From Bacillus methanolicus PB1 (GTDB taxonomy: Bacteria > Bacillota > Bacilli > Bacillales > Cytobacillaceae), in assembly GCF_000262755.1 (NCBI RefSeq), contig NZ_AFEU01000001.1, forward strand, positions 744,001 to 808,000: DNA of 64,000 nt, given 5' to 3'. Below the pieces are notes generated by a model that was not told the DNA's origin, did no database searches, and saw nothing but the letters and a program-made list of their open reading frames with translations. Positions 36,475 to 44,560 of the stretch are shown one piece after another (position 1 is the stretch's first letter; the number at the start of each line of letters is the position of its first letter). The position numbers and the translations under genes were made by a program.

Positions 36475-36590
36475 GGTTTAGGCGCGAAAATAATTCGATA
36501 AAAAATTGTACCTATATAATCTGTTAACTCACAGATAATAATGGCATTTCGAACATCTTATGTATTAACTCAATTTAATTTTGGGCAGAC
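36475..36590. mobile_element. short IS6-family end remnant
   Basis: GGTTTAGGCGCGAAAATAAT and the following roughly 100 bp (ATATAATCTGTTAACT, ATCTTATGTATTAACTCAAT) match the left end of the IS6 remnant at 29501 in the same orientation. No transposase coding sequence is left. The two ends bracket amt1, FAD synthetase, amt2, the flavoprotein and the cupin pseudogene. Confidence 0.75.
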
Positions 36591-36703
36591 TTCATCAACA
36601 GGTGAACTCTACCCAAAATCAAAAAGAACTGATTGATAAACTGTTTGGTATTGCGTCACAAACCATTCTTGTACTTTACTTTTGAATAATTCCATGTTAA
36701 AAC

Positions 36704-36827
36704 AAGGGGCTGTCTCAAAAGCCTAAGGGTCAGACCCCATAACACAATATATAGGACATAGTGTTGGATAAATGTGCTATATATTGATAAATGCACATGG
36801 GGTCAGACCCTTATGAGACAGCCCCTT
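36704..36827. repeat. palindromic element, subfamily II, inside a terminator hairpin
   Basis: The outer arms AAGGGGCTGTCTCA (36704) and TGAGACAGCCCCTT (36814) are exact complements. The inner 84-bp element (36727-36810) has ends GGGTCAGACCCC and GGGGTCAGACCC. The interior GGACATAGTGTTGGATAAAT matches the 19218 copy in reverse. The stretch 36828-37077 holds no gene I can support. Confidence 0.88.
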
Positions 36828-37077
36828 AAAAGATCACTAATTATTGATTCAATGCACTCTCTCTAGATTCATGTCTATTACGTCTTCACATAATAGAAAA
36901 AAGAGGTTTCTAACTAATGGTCTTAGGATCGTTGTTTTTGTCTACGCTCCACTCTAGGAGTATAAAGCGAGTAAACACAATCGTTGTATGGCTAATCAAC
37001 AGATTACTTCGCGAAAGTTGAGTTAGTATTAATGTCCTGAACCATTAAATAAATGCTTTTCAACATTCAAGAAACGA

Positions 37078-38439
37078 CTATGACACATTATGATTAGATT
37101 CTAGTAAGTTTCGTGTCTGCTCCGTGGGATTATATGCTGGTTCTTCATGAAAACTTAAGTCCAATCCCATTAATTCTTCTTCCTTACTCACGCGTAAAGG
37201 GATAAACATACCCATTAGTTTTAGTATGATAAAAGTCCCTACAGTTCCTAGAATGATAGCTGTTGCTACACCGGTAAATTGATGAAGCAGCAGTTCTGGA
37301 TTTCCATAAAGAAACCCGTTCTTTCCGGCTGGATTTACACTTGTTGTTGCAAAAATACCTGTGGCAATTGACCCCCAAATCCCTGCAATTCCATGTACTC
37401 CAAAAGCATCTAACGTATCATCATATTTGAGTTGAGCTTTAACATAATTAATGCCAAAATAACTAACAGGTGCAGCGATTAAACCTATTATTAAAGCGGA
37501 AGGAACCGTGACATATCCCGCTGCAGGAGTAATACCAACTAGACCAGCAATCGCTCCTGTCGCTGTTCCAACTAAAGTCGGTCGTTTACGAACCATCCAT
37601 TCAATAATAAGCCAACACAAACCACCTGCTGCGGCCGCTATTAGAGTATTGGCAAAGGCAAGAGTTGTGACATCATTAGCTCCAAGAGCACTCCCCGCAT
37701 TAAATCCAAACCAACCAAACCAAAGACTGGCTGCACCGACTAGAAAAAGAACAATATTATGGGGAGTGTGTTCTTTCTTTAAGTGCTCAAATCTAGGACC
37801 AATTACCAATGCTGCCGTAAGAGCACTTACACCTGAAAGGATATGGACGACAGTTCCACCTGCAAAATCGAGTTCACCTATTTGAGCTAGCCATCCACCG
37901 CCCCAAACCCAATGAGCCATTGGTGCATAAATAAACGTAACCCATATTACGGAAAAGATGACCCAAGCCGGAAAGGATATACGCCCTGCAATCCCCCCTG
38001 AGATGATGGCAACTGTAATAGCGGCAAAAGCACATTGGAAAATAGCAAATGAATAATGTGGAATATTGTATGTGCCAAAAGCCGCCTCACCTCCGACACC
38101 GTTAAATCCCAAGTATTCCAGTCCTCCGATAACTCCTCCTATATCTGGTCCAAAACTAAGAGAATACCCCCATAAAACCCAGGCTATGGTGACGATTAAT
38201 AGACTAACAAAGCTATGCATCATCGTAGAAACAACATTCCGGTCACTTACTAATCCTCCATAAAAGAGCGCGAGGCCTGGAACATGCATAAAAATGACAA
38301 TGGCTGTAGCAACAAGCATCCAGGTCGTATTCCCTGTATCAATTTTCGGAGCGGTTTCAGCAGCAAAAGTGATTGTCGGAATAGTAAAGAAAAGGACCAG
38401 CAAAGTGAGTAAGAAAAGATTTCTTCTTTTTCGAAGCAT
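37078..38439 (-). CDS. amt: ammonium transporter, Amt family (copy 3)
   Basis: A 453-aa Amt channel. Pore histidines are in GGTVVHILSGVSALT and DAFGVHGIAGIWG; the N-terminal signal segment ends near TFA-A. GAGGAGG lies 8 nt before ATG 38439, so the longer frame from 38466 is rejected. It is the third gene of the amine oxidase unit, 37 bp after the Met/His-rich membrane protein gene. In this operon the oxidase would release ammonia and the transporter would recover it. Confidence 0.95.
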   Translation of the reverse strand: MLRKRRNLFLLTLLVLFFTIPTITFAAETAPKIDTGNTTWMLVATAIVIFMHVPGLALFYGGLVSDRNVVSTMMHSFVSLLIVTIAWVLWGYSLSFGPDIGGVIGGLEYLGFNGVGGEAAFGTYNIPHYSFAIFQCAFAAITVAIISGGIAGRISFPAWVIFSVIWVTFIYAPMAHWVWGGGWLAQIGELDFAGGTVVHILSGVSALTAALVIGPRFEHLKKEHTPHNIVLFLVGAASLWFGWFGFNAGSALGANDVTTLAFANTLIAAAAGGLCWLIIEWMVRKRPTLVGTATGAIAGLVGITPAAGYVTVPSALIIGLIAAPVSYFGINYVKAQLKYDDTLDAFGVHGIAGIWGSIATGIFATTSVNPAGKNGFLYGNPELLLHQFTGVATAIILGTVGTFIILKLMGMFIPLRVSKEEELMGLDLSFHEEPAYNPTEQTRNLLESNHNVS

Positions 38440-38476
38440 AGAGATACCTCCTCGTCCGCGTTTCATTTATTTAATG

Positions 38477-39049
38477 TTAATGATGGTGCTCATGACTACT
38501 TTTGGGATTTTCGTTGACATCCTGAGCACTACCTTCAAAAGTTGCTGCAATTCCGATAACTAATAATGAGACAACAGATAATAGAAAAAGTGGAGCTATT
38601 CTTGCCTTTTTAAGCACTTGATTTTCTTTTACTGCTTCTTTATTCAGCATGAGCATTAGGGATATGACGGTAACTAAATAAATGATATCCATCGCAATGA
38701 TCATAAAAGCTTCACGATTTTCCTGCATCATATCACCAAGCATGGCCCCCATCATGCCCCCCATAAAACTTGCAGCCATTGCCTCAATAATTCCCGACAA
38801 CCCGAAAATATTACCTATAAAATACGCGGCAATAAAGCTGACTATAATCGACAGGACTGTAGAATAAGCTAGTTCACCTCGTAGTAAAAGAGCAAGAATG
38901 AGACCAATAGTTGTACTACTTACCATTCCTAGTGACATCGAAATACACCTACCAGAAACTGGGCTTACAAACTGTTTTTTTGCCCCTGCATGTATACAAA
39001 AATAAATGGTATAGGAAACGATCATGATTGTGCTGATAAACAGTAGCAT
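38477..39049 (-). CDS. Met/His-rich membrane protein beside the copper amine oxidase
   Basis: A 190-aa protein with five or six membrane helices. A Met-rich stretch, ASFMGGMMGAMLGDMMQ, sits between helices near residues 90-105, and the C-terminus ends SSHEHHH. Such Met- and His-rich sites often bind copper, and the next gene upstream encodes a copper enzyme. I do not recognise the family. I infer a possible copper supply role; plain structural role is the alternative. GGAGG lies 6 nt before the second of two ATGs (39049). It is 60 bp after the oxidase gene and 37 bp before amt copy 3. Confidence 0.78.
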   Translation of the reverse strand: MLLFISTIMIVSYTIYFCIHAGAKKQFVSPVSGRCISMSLGMVSSTTIGLILALLLRGELAYSTVLSIIVSFIAAYFIGNIFGLSGIIEAMAASFMGGMMGAMLGDMMQENREAFMIIAMDIIYLVTVISLMLMLNKEAVKENQVLKKARIAPLFLLSVVSLLVIGIAATFEGSAQDVNENPKSSHEHHH

Positions 39050-39109
39050 CATTTACCTCCAATTTTTATAGGGGGAGTTGGCTAAGAAATCAACTCCCTG
39101 TAAGCTTGA

Positions 39110-41065
39110 TTAATGGCAGGAACTTCCTTTAGTAGTATGGCATGCAGCTGTTTTTGGAGTCGGACGTGGAATATCCAATGCCGGATTGCGATCAAAGAAT
39201 CCTACTGGTTTTAATTGAAAGTTAATATAAGCTGTTGGCATTACTGGCCAATCTTCTGGTCGGGTAATATGATGGTGACCCATTGTATACCATACGACAA
39301 TATCCTCGTTTTCAATATTACGATTAGCTTGAACATATTTCGTTAACCCATCTCCACCTTTATGCTGATTCGGATATGCTCCAGATGCATACAATTCTTT
39401 TTCGTCAAATTTTGTAACATGCAAATGATTCTTAATAAATCCTGCACGTTTCATTAAGCTAGAATCATCATAAGCGAATGGAAGACAGTTCTCACCCGGC
39501 ATAATTTTATATCCAACCGGCTGGCCAACAGCATTTAGCGAATTTGGGTTAATAATCTTCCAAGTACGAGCAGATGCAAGATCCATTCTGCGTACTGCTT
39601 CTTTTTCTGTTTTAAAGGTTGTAGTGACTGGATAGAATGCATTACTATATGGATTATTTGGACCTTTTTCTTCAGATACTGTGTTTATTTCTACTACAGA
39701 GTTATTCATCCCATCTAATTGCATATCAAGTCGGAAGTTAAAGAAGTGCTGATGGAATGGCGCATTTAATTGTGGAGCAATTAAATTTCCGTATTTAGGT
39801 ATTTCGCCCTTATCAAGCGCACCAGTGTTTAACACACCAGTCAGTTTTACTTCTACTTCTATTGTTCCATCTTGATAGAATGACCAATAGAATCCATAAT
39901 CGTAGTTTGCCACAGTTGCAAAGAAAGAAATAACTAGTCTTCGTGATCGGCGCACTTCGACTTTATCTGTTCTCCAATCTGTATGTTTCCATGCAACCCC
40001 ATAATCTTCTTCGTGTAAACAAATCGCATTAGGTATCGTTCTTACATTCCCTTTACTGTCAGTCATTACTGCATCGAAGTATCGAATCTCACCTAGACAA
40101 TCACAACCAAGAGTTAATGAATTAGCTAATTGGCCTATACCATATTCCCCAGCATCAAATGCATTTTGACGGCTGTGCATTTCAGTTGCTTCCCCATAAG
40201 GTACAACCATTTCAGCTAAAGATGCACGATATAGTATTGGACGAATCTTTCCTTTATCTTCATAACCAATGTTATGCAGAACGAGCCCTTCCCTTGGTGT
40301 AAAGCTAAAACGGAAATCCCATTTTTGCCAACGGACATGATGCCCATCTACTTCGAAGCTAGGACCTTCCGGTTGAATAATTTCTAAGGGTTTTAAATCC
40401 TTACGAAATTCGATTGAATCTGACGTTTCAGGAGAATAGTTTCCATCTAAAGGAGGTAAAGGCTTTACAGCATAATCTTCAATACGCATAACTTCCATTT
40501 TATTCAAATCTACTACTGCTATTAATCCAGTTAATGGGTAAGCATAACCATTGTCGTTAGGTGATTTTCTTACCCACGCCAATGCTCTCGCTACCCTTTT
40601 GCCCTCATCTTCCTCTACATTAAAGTATCCAGCTGACCAAGGGTCAATCATGACTAAATCCGGATCGGTCACACCTCTTTTTAAAAGGGCTGCCTGATAT
40701 TCTGGATTATTTTTTACAACTTGTTCACATTCTTCAAATTCGTCTAGCATAAATCCAGGCTGTACATCCGGTATGTGCTCCCAGCTTACGATTTCTTCAT
40801 TTGTTATGGATACAACGACTTCATACGTTTTTTCGGTTTCATTATCTAATAGGATTATGAAGGCTTCCCGATTAATAGGATCTCCGTTTTTATATTGTAA
40901 GACCACTTCTTTCAAAGGCTCTTTTAAAACTACTTGTGCAAACCTAACCGATTGGCTTAAATTTTTCTCCTTTCTTACAATCTCAACTGCCTTTTTAATT
41001 TCTTCAGCTGTTAATGGCTCTAACGGATGAGAAATTTGTTTTACTTTCATTTCATGTGTTTGCAT
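39110..41065 (-). CDS. copper-containing primary amine oxidase
   Basis: A 651-aa copper/topaquinone amine oxidase that converts primary amines to aldehyde, ammonia and H2O2. The topaquinone Tyr is in VANYDYGFYW; the catalytic Asp in AFDAGEYGIGQ; copper His in PFHQHFFNFR and MGHHHITRPEDWPVMP. Length and domain order (two small N-terminal domains, large C-terminal catalytic domain) are those of the Arthrobacter enzymes. No signal peptide is visible, so it is probably cytoplasmic. AAAGGAGG precedes ATG 41065. Methylamine from the demethylase is a plausible substrate; tyramine or phenylethylamine are alternatives. It is first in an operon with a membrane protein and amt copy 3. Confidence 0.95.
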   Translation of the reverse strand: MQTHEMKVKQISHPLEPLTAEEIKKAVEIVRKEKNLSQSVRFAQVVLKEPLKEVVLQYKNGDPINREAFIILLDNETEKTYEVVVSITNEEIVSWEHIPDVQPGFMLDEFEECEQVVKNNPEYQAALLKRGVTDPDLVMIDPWSAGYFNVEEDEGKRVARALAWVRKSPNDNGYAYPLTGLIAVVDLNKMEVMRIEDYAVKPLPPLDGNYSPETSDSIEFRKDLKPLEIIQPEGPSFEVDGHHVRWQKWDFRFSFTPREGLVLHNIGYEDKGKIRPILYRASLAEMVVPYGEATEMHSRQNAFDAGEYGIGQLANSLTLGCDCLGEIRYFDAVMTDSKGNVRTIPNAICLHEEDYGVAWKHTDWRTDKVEVRRSRRLVISFFATVANYDYGFYWSFYQDGTIEVEVKLTGVLNTGALDKGEIPKYGNLIAPQLNAPFHQHFFNFRLDMQLDGMNNSVVEINTVSEEKGPNNPYSNAFYPVTTTFKTEKEAVRRMDLASARTWKIINPNSLNAVGQPVGYKIMPGENCLPFAYDDSSLMKRAGFIKNHLHVTKFDEKELYASGAYPNQHKGGDGLTKYVQANRNIENEDIVVWYTMGHHHITRPEDWPVMPTAYINFQLKPVGFFDRNPALDIPRPTPKTAACHTTKGSSCH

Positions 41066-41104
41066 AAATATTTCCTCCTTTTAATATTCTGATTTTTCAT
41101 TTGT

Positions 41105-41204
41105 GTTCATGTCTCTTTAAGAATAACTAGTTTTTTATCGTAATTATTGTAAAAACCGAAATTATGTTATATTTTTTACAGTTTTCATGTTAGATATATT
41201 AACA
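41105..41204 (-). promoter_or_regulatory. amine oxidase promoter with GlnR/TnrA-type box
   Basis: TGTTAGATATATTAACA (41188-41204) fits TGTNA-N7-TNACA. On the minus strand TTTACA and GTTATTC provide -35 and -10 with a start near 41113, placing the box centre at about -83. The divergent AraC gene starts at 41329 and may share control. The second conserved element of the other three promoters is not seen here. Confidence 0.7.
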
Positions 41205-41328
41205 TCTTTATTGATAAAAGCATAAATATGTCATATTTTTATAATAATTTTACGGTTTTAATTTTTATTAATTTAAGTTTCTTATTTCATTTTTTAACTG
41301 GAATCAAATAAACAAGGAGGAATTAAAA

Positions 41329-42138
41329 ATGAAAAATTATTTTCCTTTTCAACCCGAAATCCAAAAAAATACATATTCTTACAAAGAATTAAAACCAGCA
41401 GGATTTTGGTATAGTCAAGATATTGCATTATTCTACCAATTTAAAACAGTTAATAGTTCACCTACGACCCTTTCACTAATACCTGATGGCTGTTTTGATA
41501 TTTTATTTTGCTGCCATCCAACGCTTTCTTCTGCCTTCCTATGGACCAGCCCTTTCCATCGAAAAAAGCAGCCAGAATTTCATAGGGACTGTGAATATTT
41601 TGGAGTCAGATTTTTTCCCGAACAAAGTATCATCAAGTTAAATTACCCTATGAGTGAACTTCTTGATAGGAAAATTCCGCTATTTGAGGTGATGAATGGA
41701 GATAAATCCATTATTGAATTAATAGCTTCGGGGAAATCTTTCAGTGAGAGAATCGAACAGTTCGAAAAATTTTTAATAAAAGCTCGTTTCAATATGGGAA
41801 AAGACCAAAATATGGTTGGTTATGCTATTCAAAAAATTTATTCCTCTGGCGGCATGTTGAATATTAGTGAATTATCGGATTCCATTGGATATTCTCAACA
41901 GTATATTCGCAAAAAGTTCGAGGAGTATATTGGATTTTCGCCCAAACAATTTTGCCAAGTTGTTAAATTTCAAAATTCCTTAGACATGTTTTTAGAAAGG
42001 GATCGATCCGACATATTAGATATCATTTACGATAATGGATATTATGATCAAGCCCATTTTATTAAGGAGTTTAAAAAATTTACACATTTAACACCTAAAC
42101 AATATAAAAAGTACTTTAGTGTTAGCCATATTAACTGA
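41329..42138 (+). CDS. AraC family transcriptional regulator (DUF6597-type N-terminus)
   Basis: A 269-aa regulator. The N-terminal half has the pattern LIPDGCFDILFCC typical of DUF6597 sensor domains. The C-terminal AraC DNA-binding domain has two helix-turn-helix units, LSDSIGYSQQYIRKKFEEY and IIYDNGYYDQAHFIKEFKKF, ending LTPKQYKKYF. AAGGAGG is placed before ATG 41329. It diverges from the amine oxidase operon across a 263-bp region holding a GlnR/TnrA-type box, and is likely to activate that operon in response to an amine or its product. Confidence 0.92.
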   Translation: MKNYFPFQPEIQKNTYSYKELKPAGFWYSQDIALFYQFKTVNSSPTTLSLIPDGCFDILFCCHPTLSSAFLWTSPFHRKKQPEFHRDCEYFGVRFFPEQSIIKLNYPMSELLDRKIPLFEVMNGDKSIIELIASGKSFSERIEQFEKFLIKARFNMGKDQNMVGYAIQKIYSSGGMLNISELSDSIGYSQQYIRKKFEEYIGFSPKQFCQVVKFQNSLDMFLERDRSDILDIIYDNGYYDQAHFIKEFKKFTHLTPKQYKKYFSVSHIN

Positions 42139-42386
42139 TTCATACCTGTGTCTTCCGAAGTATCGCAAACCTTTTAGGTAAAACCGCATAAATAAAACTC
42201 TATTTTGTAAAATAAAGGAGCTTTTAAGACCCACAGATATGCCATTGCCAGTTAAAATAACTTTTCTCAATTTTTTTAACCCCTCGTTATCACATACTTT
42301 TTCTAAAAAATTCTATGCTAAACAATTATAAAAAATATTAATATCTAAATGCCTCTTTCCTACTTATTCACTGATTACTTCTTTAA

Positions 42387-42596
42387 CTCAAGTTTGACAC
42401 GGTGCCGGTCCAAATTCTTTTGTCCATTTTAAGGAGATGGACGAAGAAGAGCCCTGACCATGAATTCTTTCGAAGTAACGCTCTGAAAATTTGGCAAGCC
42501 CCTCGATGATCATCAGAAATTCCATTAAAAAAGTGGATAACCTTTGTGTTTATAACACTTGGCTATCCACATGTAGTGGGATTGTGTCAAACTTTT
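42387..42596 (+). repeat. 210-bp inverted-repeat-ended element, right boundary of the island
   Basis: It starts CTCAAGTTTGACACGGTGCC and ends GTGTCAAACTT, colinear with 23411-23620 at high identity and in the same orientation. The minus-strand short frame (MEFLMIIEGLAKFSERYFER at its start) is kept and ends at a TGA in the terminal repeat. It lies between the AraC gene and the 3' end of pstA, where pstB would be expected. The rest of the gap (42139-42386) shows no gene. Confidence 0.85.
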
Positions 42597-42639
42597 GTGA
42601 CAAGTTCTTGATATACTTTACTTTTTTCTCAATTAATTT

Positions 42640-43530
42640 TTACCGTTTTAATCGAAAATCCCTCAACCAAACCGGAATTCTCAGTAAGGTACTCATTAAT
42701 AAAATAATACATACTAACACTGCTGCTGACTTTTCAGCAATTTCCTTTGCATCGGGGACCAATGCTTCAGATTGTACATACCATAAATAGACTGGAAGAT
42801 TTCCCCCTGGTGACAACAAATTGAAATCCCACATTTCTCCAGATGTACCAGTTCCTCCGGCGAGCAAAATAACAGCCGATTCTCCGAATGCTCTGCAAGC
42901 TGCGAGACTTATACCTGTTACAATCGCGGATAAGGCAGCTGGAAAAACTGCTTTGATAATAGTTTTAGATTTCGTTGCACCGAGAGCATAAGATGCTTCT
43001 CTCACATCCATTGGTACTGAACGTAATGCTTCCTCTGTCACACGCGTTAGTACCGGCAAATTAAGCAGCGACAATGCAACTGATGCTCCAAGAATTGTCA
43101 ATCCAATTTGGAACACATCAACAAATAACACGTATCCGAATAATCCAAACACAATAGACGGTACAGATGCCAAGCTTTCCACACATGCCCTTATGACTTC
43201 CGTCAATCGATTATCAGGCGCATATTCAGCTAAATATATCCCGGATCCTATACCAATTGGCAAAGAAATAATCAGAGAAATGATAAGAATATAAAAAGAG
43301 TTAAATAAAAATGGTCCTATACCGCCGCCCTCCATCACTTCATCGGGTATACCGATCAGAAAATCAAATGTTAACAAAGGCAATCCCCTGGATATTATAC
43401 GATAAAGGAGCCAAAAAATGAGAGCAACAATTAAGAGGCTCACGATCCATAATCCGACAGTAAAAAGCTTATCTACTAAAAAATTTAATGTCCACTTTCT
43501 TTTCTTTTGATATAAGGTTAATTCTTTCAT
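42640..43530 (-). CDS. pstA: phosphate ABC transporter permease PstA
   Basis: A 296-aa permease with six helices. The EAA loop is LRSVPMDVREASYALGATKS and the family sequence AACRAFGESAVILLAGG follows. Its ATG overlaps the pstC stop by one base (TAATG), with AAGGAG in the end of pstC. It partners PstC to form the channel for the high-affinity phosphate importer. The next gene should be pstB (ATPase), but the island boundary element is found instead. Confidence 0.94.
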   Translation of the reverse strand: MKELTLYQKKRKWTLNFLVDKLFTVGLWIVSLLIVALIFWLLYRIISRGLPLLTFDFLIGIPDEVMEGGGIGPFLFNSFYILIISLIISLPIGIGSGIYLAEYAPDNRLTEVIRACVESLASVPSIVFGLFGYVLFVDVFQIGLTILGASVALSLLNLPVLTRVTEEALRSVPMDVREASYALGATKSKTIIKAVFPAALSAIVTGISLAACRAFGESAVILLAGGTGTSGEMWDFNLLSPGGNLPVYLWYVQSEALVPDAKEIAEKSAAVLVCIILLMSTLLRIPVWLRDFRLKR

Positions 43531-44462
43531 TATTTTACTCCTTTTGAACGTATGCTCCGGATAATGAGAATAATAAAAGTGGAAATGAGTAGCAGAATGA
43601 ATGCCATCATATATAAGGCGTTATTCCACGTTGATCCAAATGGTACGTCGATAATTTGCATGACAATGTTACTTGTTAGCACCGCAGTTGGAGTGACCAA
43701 ATTCTCCGGAAGCTGTGGTGTATTTCCAATGACCATCACAACTGCCATCGTCTCACCTATAGCACGGGCCATTCCCAAAATCGAAGCGGTTAAAATTCCT
43801 GTTCTCGCAGCAGGAAGAACGATCCGAAATACGGTTTGAAAACGAGTTGCCCCTAAAGCATAACTGCCTTCCTTTAGATTTTCAGGTACCGTTGAAATGG
43901 CTTCATCACTTATCCTAGTAATAGTCGGGAGTACCATGAGGGTCAGTACAAGTGATGCAGCAAGCAATCCATCTCCCATTAACGACCCTGTAATGTCTCT
44001 TAAGAAAGGAACAAGGATGGTCAATCCAAGATAGCCATATATAATGGAGGGAATCCCGACTAATAAATCTAACATCGATCTTACTAATTTTTTAATCCAG
44101 CTTGGTGATATCTCAGAAATGAAAATAGCGAAAGCTAACGATATTGGAACAGAAAACAGCATCGTCAATCCAGTTAAAGAGAGGGTTCCTATAATAAAAA
44201 CTGCGGCACCATACTTGTCTTCATATGGTTCCCAAGTTTTTGAAAAGAAGAATTCTTTTACGGGTACATCTTTAAATACAAGCAATCCAGTTTTTCCAAC
44301 AAAAACTGTAATAGCCAAGAGTACTATTCCGAGTAATAAAGCACTTGTAAAACAAATTATTTTAAATACATGATTTTTCATATAATTACGTTTTGATTGT
44401 TTGTTGAATAAATCACCTACTTTGTATGAAGGCAGGTGAAACTCTTGTTCTATTTTTGCCAT
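43530..44462 (-). CDS. pstC: phosphate ABC transporter permease PstC
   Basis: A 310-aa permease with six helices and the EAA loop ISTVPENLKEGSYALGATRF followed by GMARAIGETMAVVMVIG. Start ATG 44462 (MAKIEQEF) has GGAGG directly upstream; the longer frame from 44552 runs through the intercistronic hairpin and is rejected. It lies between pstS and pstA. Confidence 0.94.
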   Translation of the reverse strand: MAKIEQEFHLPSYKVGDLFNKQSKRNYMKNHVFKIICFTSALLLGIVLLAITVFVGKTGLLVFKDVPVKEFFFSKTWEPYEDKYGAAVFIIGTLSLTGLTMLFSVPISLAFAIFISEISPSWIKKLVRSMLDLLVGIPSIIYGYLGLTILVPFLRDITGSLMGDGLLAASLVLTLMVLPTITRISDEAISTVPENLKEGSYALGATRFQTVFRIVLPAARTGILTASILGMARAIGETMAVVMVIGNTPQLPENLVTPTAVLTSNIVMQIIDVPFGSTWNNALYMMAFILLLISTFIILIIRSIRSKGVK

Positions 44463-44486
44463 AATTCCTCCATATAGTATGAAAAG

Positions 44487-44526
44487 GAGGGTAACTAATA
44501 AGTGTTCCCAGCCATTAGTCACCCTC
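44487..44526 (-). promoter_or_regulatory. intercistronic hairpin between pstS and pstC
   Basis: GAGGGTAACTAAT and ATTAGTCACCCTC form a 13-bp stem with one mismatch. No T-run follows on the minus strand. Such hairpins often protect the upstream mRNA, giving more binding protein than permease. Confidence 0.7.
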
Positions 44527-44560
44527 AATTTCATTTTCTTTTTTCCCTGCAAGGGGTTGT

